This document shows, in pieces, positions 1 to 6,836 of a DNA stretch of 17,548 nt; position 1 is the stretch's first letter, and each line of letters starts with the position of its first letter. The notes beneath the pieces were generated by a model. It saw nothing but the letters and a program-made list of their open reading frames with translations, had not been told where the DNA came from and made no database searches. The stretch comes from Pontimonas sp964350865 (GTDB lineage: Bacteria; Actinomycetota; Actinomycetes; Actinomycetales; Microbacteriaceae): positions 1 to 17,548 of the forward strand of contig CAYGLJ010000022.1 in NCBI GenBank assembly GCA_964350865.1, written 5' to 3'. Made by a program: the position numbers and the translations under genes.

Positions 1-113
1 TGGTGACCAGATTGAGCAACGACCGAGTCGAGAGATTCTCGCCATTCCGTGGTCTCGGTGGGATCCGAGTCCATCTCGTTGAACGAATAGGGATCTTGGT
101 CGTTGACAGCCAC
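1..113 (-). CDS. aceE: Pyruvate dehydrogenase E1 component, N-terminal fragment
   Basis: This is the 5' end of a minus-strand gene that runs out of the window at base 1; about 37 codons are visible. The start is GTG at 113-111, and the protein begins VAVNDQDPYSFNEMDSDP, followed by ETTEWRESLDSVVAQSGH. That matches the conserved N-terminus of actinobacterial homodimeric AceE, the thiamine-diphosphate E1 subunit that decarboxylates pyruvate in the pyruvate dehydrogenase complex. A purine-rich AGGAAGAGG lies a few bases upstream of the GTG and supports this start; an ATG further upstream at 148-146 is out of frame. A possible -10 box, TAGACT, reads on the minus strand at 192-187 but has no clear -35. 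The catalytic domains are outside the window, so the call rests on the N-terminal signature alone. Confidence 0.82.
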   Translation of the reverse strand, partial: MAVNDQDPYSFNEMDSDPTETTEWRESLDSVVAQSGH

Positions 114-244
114 CCTGACCTCTTCCTGTGTCTGGTAGATCGGGACATGTCACCCGGCAGGGATTGCCCGCATGAGGTGAGCTACAAGTCTAGTGGGGTC
201 GGTTTGGGCCCGGGAAATGTTTCGGGCTATCGTCCGACGTGGTT

Positions 245-250
245 TAGCAT
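245..250 (+). promoter_or_regulatory. Putative -10 box for tRNA-Val
   Basis: TAGCAT fits the TANNNT pattern and ends 8 bases before the mature tRNA, so transcription would start at or very near the tRNA 5' end. No convincing -35 box is visible. Confidence 0.4.
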
Positions 251-258
251 GAAGCGTT

Positions 259-335
259 GGGCCTGTAGCTCAGTTGGTTAGAGCGCCACGTTTACACCGT
301 GGATGCCGGGGGTTCGAGTCCCTCCGGGCCCACCA
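259..335 (+). tRNA. tRNA-Val (anticodon UAC)
   Basis: A full cloverleaf can be folded by hand. The acceptor stem GGGCCTG (259-265) pairs with CGGGCCC (325-331) with one G-U pair. The D stem is GCTC/GAGC. The anticodon stem CCACG/CGTGG (286-290/298-302) encloses the loop TTTACAC, giving anticodon TAC at 293-295, which reads valine GUA codons. The T arm is GGGGG-TTCGAGT-CCCTC (308-324). The discriminator is A332, and the CCA end is encoded in the DNA (333-335). The gene stands alone between the start of aceE and the end of a minus-strand membrane-protein gene 5 bases away. Confidence 0.97.
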
Positions 336-340
336 CATCG

Positions 341-679
341 CTAGCCGAATAGTGCGACCATCAGAGCTACGAAGATCACGACAAAGATGGTCGGCGTCAC
401 GAATTTGATGACCCACAGCCACCGCGCGCTCGACGCTAGTGTCGCGTCGTCTGCGGCAAGTTTCTCTGCCTCGCTCGCGGTGAAAAACTGGATAAGTGCG
501 CCGAGAATGCCCGATGCCAGCAGGATGCCGGCTGCGGCAATCCGCACCGCTAGGTCGGTCTCTGCTAAACCGAACTGCAACAGCGCCACTGTAGTGATGA
601 GCAGAGCAGTGGGCGCCATTTGCGACACGACAATGGTCTTGCGAAGCTCCAGCCAGTGAGTGTGAGTCTGGGATGTCAT
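341..679 (-). CDS. Small hypothetical membrane protein
   Basis: I do not recognise this 112-residue protein. Its N-terminus is polar (MTSQTHTHWLELRKT), followed by three or four hydrophobic segments at roughly residues 20-38, 42-67 and 87-112. A short charged stretch, EAEKLAADD, lies between the second and third. The protein ends almost inside the last membrane segment. The ATG at 679-677 has a good ribosome site, GGAGAC, about six bases upstream. It is transcribed divergently from the EamA exporter, with a 59-bp gap that must hold both promoters; TACACT (717-712, minus) is a possible -10 box. It converges on tRNA-Val with only 5 bp between them and no visible terminator. It is probably a real gene, given the ribosome site and coherent membrane topology, but no function can be assigned. 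Confidence 0.72.
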   Translation of the reverse strand: MTSQTHTHWLELRKTIVVSQMAPTALLITTVALLQFGLAETDLAVRIAAAGILLASGILGALIQFFTASEAEKLAADDATLASSARWLWVIKFVTPTIFVVIFVALMVALFG

Positions 680-738
680 GATGTCTCCGACGTTCGGGTG
701 AGGGCGTCCCCAGTGTATTCCAGGGCGAAAGGCCGGTC

Positions 739-1626
739 ATGCAGCGCTCCATTATCTGGGTTGTGCTCGCCGCAAGCCTGTGGGGGACAACCGGAACTGC
801 TGCTTTCTTCCTCGGCCCTGACGTTTCCCCGCTGGCCATTGGGGCCGTCACCATGGGGGTTGGAGGGGTAATTCTCGCGCTGTGGGGTGGCTCTGCCACG
901 CTCGGTCTCTGGCGTGATCAGAGTTCACGGGGCCTTGTCTTTATCGGAGCGGTAGGGACGGTGGCCTATCCTTTAGCGTTTTATTCGGGAATGGCGACCG
1001 CCGGGATCGCGCTCGGCAATGTCATCGCACTCGGGCTGGGCCCCCTCACCGCAGCGATTCTCGAATGGGTCATCGATCGGCGACGCCCCAGTATGTCCTG
1101 GTGGATTGCCTCGGGCGCTGCGCTCGGAGGCATCCTTCTGATGGCCGGGGCAAAAGTTGAGCTCGGGGGAGGTCGCCCCAGCAACGTTGTTCTCGGTGTG
1201 ATTCTTGCGACAGTGGCGGGTCTCGCCTACGGCAGCTACACGTACGTATTTGGAAAACTGGCGGACCGGGGCCACTCGCCTCGCGCAGCGGCGGGCGGAG
1301 TGTTTGGCGCTGGGGCGCCGGTGCTCCTGGTGGTTTTGCTGGTGACGGGAGCGCCCCTTGTTGCGACCGGGGAGCGAGTGGCGTTGGTGGCCTATCTTGT
1401 CCTTGGGCCCATGGTCGTCGCTTATCTCGCCTTCACCGCGGCCCTTGCCACACTTCGGGCAAGCACGGTGGCGACCATTGCGCTCGTAGAGCCCGTGGTG
1501 GCGACCGCACTGGCGATTCTTATCGTGGGCGAGGTATTGGGGCCACTCGCCATCACAGGAATTGTGTTGGTGTTAGTTTCTCTTGCCGTGTTTTCGGCCT
1601 CGAAGGGTCCCCAACTGCGCACCTAA
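739..1626 (+). CDS. EamA/DMT-superfamily transporter
   Basis: This 295-residue integral membrane protein has about ten hydrophobic helices arranged as two EamA repeats (roughly residues 1-140 and 147-290). The start MQRSIIWVVLAASLWGTTGT has the Trp-Gly turn typical of drug/metabolite transporters. Each half ends in the usual pattern, with LGLGPLTAAILEWVI in the first and ATIALVEPVVATALAILIVGE in the second, including the conserved glutamate-proline and the late G-E. Family members export amino acids, purines or other small metabolites; the substrate cannot be told from sequence. The ATG at 739 has a modest site (GAAAGG) upstream. The gene is divergent from the small membrane protein on its left, and the next gene follows 18 bp after its stop with its own promoter-like -10 box. 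Family confidence is high and substrate confidence nil. Confidence 0.9.
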   Translation: MQRSIIWVVLAASLWGTTGTAAFFLGPDVSPLAIGAVTMGVGGVILALWGGSATLGLWRDQSSRGLVFIGAVGTVAYPLAFYSGMATAGIALGNVIALGLGPLTAAILEWVIDRRRPSMSWWIASGAALGGILLMAGAKVELGGGRPSNVVLGVILATVAGLAYGSYTYVFGKLADRGHSPRAAAGGVFGAGAPVLLVVLLVTGAPLVATGERVALVAYLVLGPMVVAYLAFTAALATLRASTVATIALVEPVVATALAILIVGEVLGPLAITGIVLVLVSLAVFSASKGPQLRT

Positions 1627-1631
1627 GGTCC

Positions 1632-1637
1632 TATTCT
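1632..1637 (+). promoter_or_regulatory. -10 box of a likely leaderless promoter
   Basis: TATTCT is followed by 7 bases and then the ATG at 1645, so a transcript would start at or within a base or two of the start codon. Leaderless transcription of this shape is common in actinobacteria. A weak TGAGG in the same gap could instead serve as a ribosome site on a read-through transcript from the EamA gene. Confidence 0.45.
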
Positions 1638-1644
1638 TGAGGCT

Positions 1645-3684
1645 ATGACGGACGAGACTGTGGACGAGGGAGCTCCCGAAGGTCCGCGTCGCAGAACGTA
1701 CGAACCACCTTCCGAGGAAGCAGTCTTCACAGGCACTATCCCCGTTATCGATGACGCCCCTGCACAGGGTGATCCGACCACGATCACCATTCCTGAACCG
1801 CCAGTGCGCACCTCCCTATCGGAAGCCGCCATCCTAGAAAAGTTTAGGGACGGCTCAGCGGGTAGCACCAGTGACATGATGGCTGAACTCGAGAGACAGG
1901 TCCTCCTCAAGGAAGAAGAGGAAGAAGCGTTCACGTCATGGACCCAGATCGTCCTCAATCTGAGGGGCGCTGAGGCCGAGCCCTTTATTGCGCGCCAGCG
2001 CATCATCTTTGACGGCGGTGACCCCAGCGTCCTCGAAGAAGAGGAGCTGCCGGAGCAGCTGGTGGATGAGGACGACCCTTCCGCTGGGGAGGATTTCTCC
2101 GAGACTGGCCCTGCCGATACCGCCGATGGCGAGGTGGAGTCCTCGGCTGAACCTGAGTCAGACAGTGCTGAGAGTGAGAATCTCTCCGAACAGGACGAGG
2201 AGTCTTTATCCCCTGATTCTGAGGATTCAGGGGATCAAGGGGAGACTGATCATTGGCCCCTTACTCAATCGGAGAGTCCAGAGGCGCAGACTTCAGTAGC
2301 CGAAACCTCGCTGTCATCTGGCTCGGCGCAGGCGCTTCCGCTCGCAGCGGCATCATGGTGGGGGTTAGGGCTTCCTGTAGCTGCGGTGATGACTGGTGGT
2401 TACCTGTCATTCCGGGGTCTAGGGATTCTAGAATCCCTCGTTGTTCTGGGTGCGCTCGCACTGGTCACCGGAATCATGGTGGGCGTTTTGTCCCATCAGG
2501 GTTTCCTTCGGGGGCTCACTTCCCAGGACCTCCTGCGGGGAAGTTTCGGGCGCAGAGGCGCCGTTGCTCCTGCACTGATCATCGCTCTGCTGCAGAGCGC
2601 CGCGGTCACTGTCCTTGTCTGGTGGGCCTCAGACCTGGTCGTCGACATCATCAGTGGTGCCGGTTTGTGGCCGTATGAAAGATGGATTGGTCAGGCGGGA
2701 GCGTGGGCTCTGCTAATCGGTATCACGGCAGCCCTCACGCTGGTCGGTCCTCGGGTTCTAAGGGGCGCCCTCTTTGCCGGATCGGGTGCGGCCTTCGCTG
2801 CGCTTGTTCTCGTCATAGTTCTGGCGCTTCCCTCGCTCGATCCTTCTCTGGACTGGAGCTGGAGTGCGGACTGGATGACCGTGGTCTCCGCGGGATCTGT
2901 GCTGCTCTCGCTTGCCACACTCCTGTTTGTCTTCAGTGCGGCCGATGTGGCAACCCTGACCGGTTCGTCCAAGAGCCGAAGCGGTGGGGTTCTCTCCGCC
3001 GCGGTTCTGGTGTTGCCGTTCCTCGCGCTTGCGGGTGTGGCTTCATGGATGGCCCAGAGCTCACCGGTGGACTCTCTGGGGCTTCTGGCAAATCCAGTAG
3101 GAGTGTTCACCGATGGTGCTCCGGCCTTCTATCCTTCACTGGCAATTGTTGCCGTCGTGGTCCCCCTGGTGGCGTTTGCCGCCCTGCTCACACGGTCTGC
3201 GAGCCTTGTGGTACCGACAATCCCATTTCCTGGACCATCTCGACTTCACGGGGCCGTCGTCCTCGGACTCGTGGGTGTTCTGGGAACGCTGGCGCTGGTG
3301 TTCGCTCTGGACCTTCTGGATGTCGCTGCGGATCTAGCTCTCACCTTCGGCGTCATCGTTGCTGCGCTCGCAGCGATTCTTGCGAAGGAGTGGGCGGTGA
3401 TGGGTCCGAAGAAGCCTCACCAGGCTCCTACGGTCCGAGTTCTCCCGCTCGTGGCGTTTGTGGTGTCGGTCGCCGTGGGTCTGGGTCTTCTGGATTCGAG
3501 TGTCAGCTGGCTGGCGTGGCAGGGCTACCTCTTCCCGCTTCTTGACATGGCGGGCCTGATAGATCTTTCCCCTGCTGCTCCCGGGGTTCTCGTGTCCTTT
3601 GTCATGGCAGGAATCATTTCGGGACTAGGCGCACTGGCCGAATGGTTCAGTGCCAGAAAGCGCGCAGATGTCGACGCCCTCTAA
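1645..3684 (+). CDS. 12-helix membrane protein with acidic N-tail, possibly NCS1-like permease
   Basis: The protein has 679 residues. Residues 1-230 are hydrophilic and very acidic, with Glu/Asp/Ser-rich runs (EEEEEAF near 90-97, and 130-200) and no cysteine; this part is probably cytoplasmic and disordered. Residues 232-668 carry about twelve hydrophobic segments (near 232-252, 259-281, 306-335, 350-367, 372-395, 409-430, 448-470, 497-516, 536-556, 563-580, 597-615 and 645-668), ending in the basic tail ARKRADVDAL. Twelve helices, plus the SQDLLRGSFGRRGA loop near 293-306, recall the NCS1 nucleobase/cytosine permease fold, but I see no diagnostic substrate-binding motif. The call is therefore only a suggestion. 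The ATG is chosen for the -10 box directly upstream. The 3' end overlaps the Nif3-like gene by 17 bases, so the two are probably co-transcribed. Confidence 0.65.
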   Translation: MTDETVDEGAPEGPRRRTYEPPSEEAVFTGTIPVIDDAPAQGDPTTITIPEPPVRTSLSEAAILEKFRDGSAGSTSDMMAELERQVLLKEEEEEAFTSWTQIVLNLRGAEAEPFIARQRIIFDGGDPSVLEEEELPEQLVDEDDPSAGEDFSETGPADTADGEVESSAEPESDSAESENLSEQDEESLSPDSEDSGDQGETDHWPLTQSESPEAQTSVAETSLSSGSAQALPLAAASWWGLGLPVAAVMTGGYLSFRGLGILESLVVLGALALVTGIMVGVLSHQGFLRGLTSQDLLRGSFGRRGAVAPALIIALLQSAAVTVLVWWASDLVVDIISGAGLWPYERWIGQAGAWALLIGITAALTLVGPRVLRGALFAGSGAAFAALVLVIVLALPSLDPSLDWSWSADWMTVVSAGSVLLSLATLLFVFSAADVATLTGSSKSRSGGVLSAAVLVLPFLALAGVASWMAQSSPVDSLGLLANPVGVFTDGAPAFYPSLAIVAVVVPLVAFAALLTRSASLVVPTIPFPGPSRLHGAVVLGLVGVLGTLALVFALDLLDVAADLALTFGVIVAALAAILAKEWAVMGPKKPHQAPTVRVLPLVAFVVSVAVGLGLLDSSVSWLAWQGYLFPLLDMAGLIDLSPAAPGVLVSFVMAGIISGLGALAEWFSARKRADVDAL

Positions 3685-4501
3685 GCCCCTGTCGGAGGTG
3701 TTGGGAGTTATCGACGCCCTCTGGCCGGTCTCCGGAGCAGAGGAGTGGGACGCACCCGGTCTCGTCGTGGGATCCCCAGATCATGCCGTGAGCTCCATCC
3801 AGCTCATGGTGGATGCAACGATCGAGTCCGTTGCGGAGGCGCTCGAGCAGGGCGCCGACCTGATCGTCGCCCACCACCCTTTGCTGTTGCGAGGCGTGAC
3901 GAGCGTTGCGGAGTCCACATACAAGGGACGCGTTGTTGCTGACCTCATTCGAGGGGGTGCTGCGCTGTATGCCGCGCACACGAATGCGGACGTAGTCCCC
4001 ACGGGAACCTCCGCGCAGTTGGCGGACCTGCTGGAACTAGTGGAGCAGTCGCCCATCACGGAGGGTGGTACGCCTGGCCATGGGCTCGGACGCGTGGGTG
4101 TTCTGCCAGCGCCGATGAGTCTGTACGAGCTCGCTGTGAAGGTGGGGGAGTTTCTGCCCCAGACTGCAGTAGGACCTGTCGTGGCAGGCGATCCGGAAGC
4201 TCTCATCTCCACCGTCTCGCTCTGCGCGGGCGCAGGGGATTCCTTGCTGTCACACCCCCTCGTGACGGCTAGTGACGTGTACATCACGAGCGACCTCCGA
4301 CACCACCCAGCGAGCGAAGCCAGAGAGCAGGCGCACCTGGGGGGAGGCCCAGCGTTGATCAACATTTCGCATTTTGCGGCCGAATGGCTATGGCTGGAGC
4401 AAGCCGCCAGCGAGCTGCGGGCCGCCACAGGCCTGAGTGTTAGCGTGAGTGACCTCAACACTGATCCGTGGACATTCCAAGTCCACCGCGTAGGAGGCTA
4501 A
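3668..4501 (+). CDS. Nif3-like dinuclear metal centre protein
   Basis: This 277-residue member of the Nif3/DUF34 family (also annotated GTP cyclohydrolase 1 type 2 homologue) keeps all the metal-site signatures: AHHPLLLRG with His69 and His70, AHTNADV with His104 and Asp108, and ISHFAAE with His235 and Glu239 near the end. These would hold two metal ions in a hexameric toroid. The cellular function is uncertain across the family. It is the short form, without the central PII-like insert of YqfO. I chose the ATG at 3668; a GTG six codons upstream (3650) lacks a ribosome site. The gene begins inside the end of the upstream membrane-protein gene. It stops 3 bp before the next gene, whose ribosome site AGGAGG lies in its last codons, so translation is probably coupled. 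Confidence 0.9.
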   Translation: MSTPSKPLSEVLGVIDALWPVSGAEEWDAPGLVVGSPDHAVSSIQLMVDATIESVAEALEQGADLIVAHHPLLLRGVTSVAESTYKGRVVADLIRGGAALYAAHTNADVVPTGTSAQLADLLELVEQSPITEGGTPGHGLGRVGVLPAPMSLYELAVKVGEFLPQTAVGPVVAGDPEALISTVSLCAGAGDSLLSHPLVTASDVYITSDLRHHPASEAREQAHLGGGPALINISHFAAEWLWLEQAASELRAATGLSVSVSDLNTDPWTFQVHRVGG

Positions 4502-4504
4502 GCC

Positions 4505-5245
4505 GTGGGAGTCACTGCACCCCCCGAACTGCAAGCTCGATTGCTCGAACTCGCTGAGTGCGATCTCGCGATTCAGAGGGCGGCCGCGAGCCTAAGGTCT
4601 TTGCCGGAAACCCTCCACATTCCAACCCTCGAGGCGGCCGTGGAAGAAATCAAGAGTCGACGTCACGACGCGATGATTGAGAAGGAAAACATTCAGGCTG
4701 AGCTCACGAGGGCAGAGTCTGATGTGACGCTCGTGGAGGCCCGCATCCAGAAGGATGAGGAGCGACTGACACACACCTCCTCCGCGAAGGATGCCCAAGG
4801 CCTCGAGCACGAGTTGGAGTCTTTGCGCAAGCGCCGCTCGGACCTCGAAGATATCGAGCTCGCAATTATGGAGCGGCTCGAGCAGGCGGACAGTGTGCTC
4901 ACTGGCCTGATCGCCGAACTCGCGACAGCTGACGAGGCCCTGAGCGAAGCTCGAGCACAGTTCTCATCTCACAGCGCGGCCCTCGAGGGGGAGACCCTGT
5001 CCCAGCGTGCGACTCGCGACAGCATTGTCGCTGTCCTGCCCGAGGATCTCTACGCCCTCTATGAGCGCCAGCGCGAGCGTTACGGGGTCGGAGCCTCGCA
5101 TCTGCGTGGCGGCGTTTCCAGTGCCAGTGGAGTGGCCCTGACGGAGTCGGACTTGCAGGACATTCGACGCGCTGCTCCGGAAGAAGTCGTCATGTGCCCC
5201 GACAGCAACGCGATTCTGGTTCGCACAGCGGAGTCTGGTCTGTGA
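4505..5245 (+). CDS. Coiled-coil protein with degenerate C4-type zinc ribbon
   Basis: This 246-residue protein belongs to the family often annotated 'zinc ribbon domain-containing' in actinobacteria, typically found between Nif3-like and RNase H genes as here. Residues about 10-165 are long charged helices (LAECDLAIQRA, then AVEEIKSRRHDAMIEKEN and ESLRKRRSDLED) that should form a coiled-coil hairpin. The C-terminus follows the family layout, with LRGGVSSASGVALTESDLQ and then VVMCPDSNAILVRTAESGL. The usual CxxC...CxxC zinc ligands are missing, however. The first pair is replaced by VSSASG (about 204-209), and only Cys231 remains of the second. The protein may therefore not bind zinc. The GTG start at 4505 has an excellent AGGAGG 7 bases upstream. 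The stop overlaps the next gene's GTG by four bases (GTGA, 5242-5245). The molecular role is unknown. Confidence 0.85.
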   Translation: MGVTAPPELQARLLELAECDLAIQRAAASLRSLPETLHIPTLEAAVEEIKSRRHDAMIEKENIQAELTRAESDVTLVEARIQKDEERLTHTSSAKDAQGLEHELESLRKRRSDLEDIELAIMERLEQADSVLTGLIAELATADEALSEARAQFSSHSAALEGETLSQRATRDSIVAVLPEDLYALYERQRERYGVGASHLRGGVSSASGVALTESDLQDIRRAAPEEVVMCPDSNAILVRTAESGL

Positions 5246-5670
5246 GCTATTCACGATTGGTTGTGGAGGCAGATGGCGCCTCTCGGGGAAACCCCGGCGC
5301 GGCCGCCGGTGGTGCGGTAGTTCTGAATCCTGAGACTGGTCAGGTGGTGGCCAGAGCGGGGGTGTTGTGCGGGCACGCCTCCAATAACGTGGCTGAGTAC
5401 CGCGGCATGATCGAAGGGCTCGATATCGCCCTGGCGATGGCGCCTGAAGGATCAGTGCATGTGCGCATGGACTCGAAGCTGGTGGTCGAGCAGATGTCAG
5501 GTCGCTGGAAAATCAAGCATCCCGACATGCAAGACCTCGCTAAGGCTGCCAGAGAGCTCATTGGTTCGCGATCGGTAACGTTCGAGTGGATTCCCCGTGA
5601 AGAGAACGCGCGCGCTGATGCGGCAGCCAATGTTGCCCTTGATCGGCAAGAGACGTACCGAGAGCTCTAG
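5242..5670 (+). CDS. RNase HI-type ribonuclease
   Basis: This 142-residue RNase H fold protein keeps the four acidic catalytic residues expected for two-metal RNA:DNA hybrid cleavage: Asp11 in VEADGASRGNPG, Glu52 in NNVAEYRGM, Asp77 in RMDSKLVVEQ and Asp126 in ENARADAAAN. It resembles the short archaeal/actinobacterial RNase HI branch. It is a single domain here, without the C-terminal CobC-like phosphatase fused to it in mycobacteria. I chose GTG 5242 because it overlaps the stop of the upstream gene in the common GTGA arrangement and begins right at the conserved domain. An in-frame GTG at 5194 would add 16 unconserved residues. It is likely the last gene of the operon that begins at 1645; the RNase P RNA gene follows 32 bp later with its own promoter. 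Confidence 0.92.
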   Translation: MSYSRLVVEADGASRGNPGAAAGGAVVLNPETGQVVARAGVLCGHASNNVAEYRGMIEGLDIALAMAPEGSVHVRMDSKLVVEQMSGRWKIKHPDMQDLAKAARELIGSRSVTFEWIPREENARADAAANVALDRQETYREL

Positions 5671-5690
5671 TGCCACAGGCCCTAGTCGCG

Positions 5691-5696
5691 TACCCT
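5691..5696 (+). promoter_or_regulatory. -10 box of the RNase P RNA promoter
   Basis: TACCCT fits TANNNT and ends 6 bases before G5703, the first base of the long terminal helix of the RNA, which is where transcription is expected to begin. No clear -35 box is seen. Confidence 0.55.
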
Positions 5697-5702
5697 AGAA
5701 GT

Positions 5703-6067
5703 GTTGGAAGGGGTCGGCCAGGCAATCGCGTCACTGCTTCGGTAGTGCCGAGGAACGTCCGGGCTCCCCAGAGCAGGACGGTGGGTAACACCCACCCGGA
5801 GCAATCCGCGAGATAGTGCCACAGAAAATAGACCGCCCAGGAGACTGGGTAAGGGTGAAACGGTGGTGTAAGAGACCACCAGAGGTTCGGGTGACCGAAT
5901 CTGCTTGGTAAACCTCGTCCGGAGCAAGGCCAAACAGACACCCATCAGGTTGCTCGCCTGAGTGTCGGGTAGGCCGCTAGAGATGGCTGGTAACAGTTAT
6001 CCGAGAAAGATGATTGCCACCGAGGAAACTCGGGACAGAACCCGGCGTACCGGCCGACCCCGCCAAC
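5703..6067 (+). ncRNA. rnpB: RNase P RNA (bacterial class A)
   Basis: This is the catalytic RNA that removes 5' leaders from tRNA precursors. Hallmarks appear in order: GAGGAACGTCCGGGCTCC near 5749, ACAGAAA at 5820-5826, GGGTGAAACGGTG near 5851, GTAAGAGACCACCAG, then GGTAAACC (the L15 GGU element that pairs with the tRNA CCA end), GCAAGGCCAAACAGA, GATGATTGCC, and the closing GACAGAACCCGGCGTAC. The ends are fixed by helix P1: GGGGTCGGCC (5710-5719) pairs with GGCCGACCCC (6052-6061). The helix extends through GTTGG (5703-5707) and CCAAC (6063-6067) across a small AA/G internal loop. The lexA stop codon begins one base beyond the RNA end, on the other strand. No T-rich terminator is evident. Confidence 0.96.
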
Positions 6068-6068
6068 A

Positions 6069-6701
6069 CTAAACGCTACGCAATACCGTGACGACCTTGC
6101 CCATTACTGTGGCGTGGTCGCCCAGAATGGGCTCGTATGCGCTGTTTTGAGGAAGTAGCCACGTGTGGCCATCGCGTTGCTTGAAGACTTTGACGGTGGC
6201 TTCATCATCCAACATGGCCGCCACAATGTCGCCATTGTCGGCGGTGGCTTGTGATCGGACGACGACCCAGTCACCATCGCAAATGGCGGCGTCAATCATG
6301 GAGTCACCGACAACCTTCAACATGAAGAGATCGCCGTTGCCTACGAGCTGACGAGGCAGCGCCATCACATCGTCGATGTTTTGCTCTGCGGTGATGGGAA
6401 TACCGGCGGCGATTCGTCCCACGAGCGGAACAGAGACGACGTCATCGCTTGCTGGCACCAGGGGAGTCACAGGAGCGCCGGAATCAGGGGTGAGCCTCTT
6501 GATGACTTCCAACGTCCGTGCTGTGTTGGCGTGACGTTTGATGTATCCCGCACGCTCCAACTGACTCAGCTGGTGGGACACACTCGAGGTGGAAGAGAGT
6601 CCGGTGTTGTCGCAGATCTCACGCATGCTCGGGGGCACACCCCTGGAGTCCAGAGAGTGCTCGATGAAGGCCTGGATTTTCTGCTGCTGTTCGCTCAACA
6701 T
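6069..6701 (-). CDS. lexA: LexA, SOS-response repressor and autoprotease
   Basis: LexA represses DNA-damage genes and cleaves itself when RecA filaments form. The N-terminal winged-helix domain (residues about 1-65) contains GVPPSMREICDNTGLSST and HQLSQLERAGYIKRH. The linker leads to the cleavage site AAG (Ala99-Gly100 in GRIAAGIPI). The S24-type protease dyad is Ser134 (VGDSMI) and Lys171 (EATVKVFK). Length is 210 residues from ATG 6701. An upstream in-frame GTG (6728) would lie before the probable transcription start. The GGAGG at 6707-6703 is only one base from this ATG but four from the following TTG (6698), which may be the true start and would remove one residue. The gene is divergent from the LysM gene, and three LexA-like sites lie between them, so it is probably autoregulated. 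Confidence 0.96.
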   Translation of the reverse strand: MLSEQQQKIQAFIEHSLDSRGVPPSMREICDNTGLSSTSSVSHQLSQLERAGYIKRHANTARTLEVIKRLTPDSGAPVTPLVPASDDVVSVPLVGRIAAGIPITAEQNIDDVMALPRQLVGNGDLFMLKVVGDSMIDAAICDGDWVVVRSQATADNGDIVAAMLDDEATVKVFKQRDGHTWLLPQNSAYEPILGDHATVMGKVVTVLRSV

Positions 6702-6720
6702 GCCTCCAGAGTAGCGCTTT

Positions 6721-6749
6721 TCGAACACTTTTTCTATACATCCGTTCGA
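6721..6749. promoter_or_regulatory. Two imperfect LexA boxes at the lexA promoter
   Basis: Compared with the actinobacterial/Bacillus SOS box TCGAAC-N4-GTTCGA, the site at 6721-6736 (TCGAAC-ACTT-TTTCTA) matches 10 of 12 positions. The site at 6734-6749 (CTATAC-ATCC-GTTCGA) matches 8 of 12, with one perfect half. Both cover the -10 region of lexA, as expected for autorepression. The second site is weak and may only be a half-site. Confidence 0.5.
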
Positions 6750-6759
6750 AGCGTGTCAG
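6733..6759 (-). promoter_or_regulatory. Putative lexA promoter
   Basis: On the minus strand TATAGA (6738-6733) is a good -10 box. CTGACA (6759-6754) resembles a -35 box, although the 15-base spacer is short. Transcription would start near 6726, leaving a leader of about 25 bases before ATG 6701. Both LexA-like sites next to lexA overlap this promoter or its start. Confidence 0.42.
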
Positions 6760-6801
6760 AGCGTGTCGGTGGTCCCCGGAAGAATCACCCTAAACCAATG
6801 C

Positions 6802-6830
6802 TTGACATGTTGAGCATTCGAACATATATT
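6802..6830 (+). promoter_or_regulatory. Strong promoter of the LysM gene
   Basis: TTGACA (6802-6807), a 17-base spacer and TATATT (6825-6830) form a near-consensus housekeeping promoter, the best in the window and unusual here because most others lack a -35 box. The predicted start is near A6837. A promoter this strong makes sense if it is normally held off by a repressor. Confidence 0.85.
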
Positions 6831-6833
6831 CGA
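6818..6833. promoter_or_regulatory. LexA (SOS) box over the LysM promoter
   Basis: TCGAAC-ATAT-ATTCGA matches the SOS box TCGAAC-N4-GTTCGA at 11 of 12 positions and sits within the larger palindrome TTCGAA-CATATA-TTCGAA (6817-6834). It covers the whole -10 box, so bound LexA should block RNA polymerase. This predicts that the LysM gene is induced by DNA damage. Confidence 0.8.
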
Positions 6834-6836
6834 AAC

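Noticed and set aside
270..899. A 209-codon open frame on the minus strand
   Set aside because: It runs through the tRNA gene, out of frame over the small membrane-protein gene, and into the EamA gene. Its translation is low-complexity Arg/His/Ser-rich, as expected of antisense to GC-rich coding DNA.
2682..3545. A 287-codon open frame on the plus strand
   Set aside because: It lies wholly inside the 12-helix protein gene in another frame. Its Gly/Arg/Cys-rich translation has no domain and is typical of a frame shadow.
5558..5941. A 127-codon minus-strand open frame over the RNase P RNA
   Set aside because: The region is a clear RNase P RNA with its conserved cores and P1 helix on the plus strand; the frame is coincidental.
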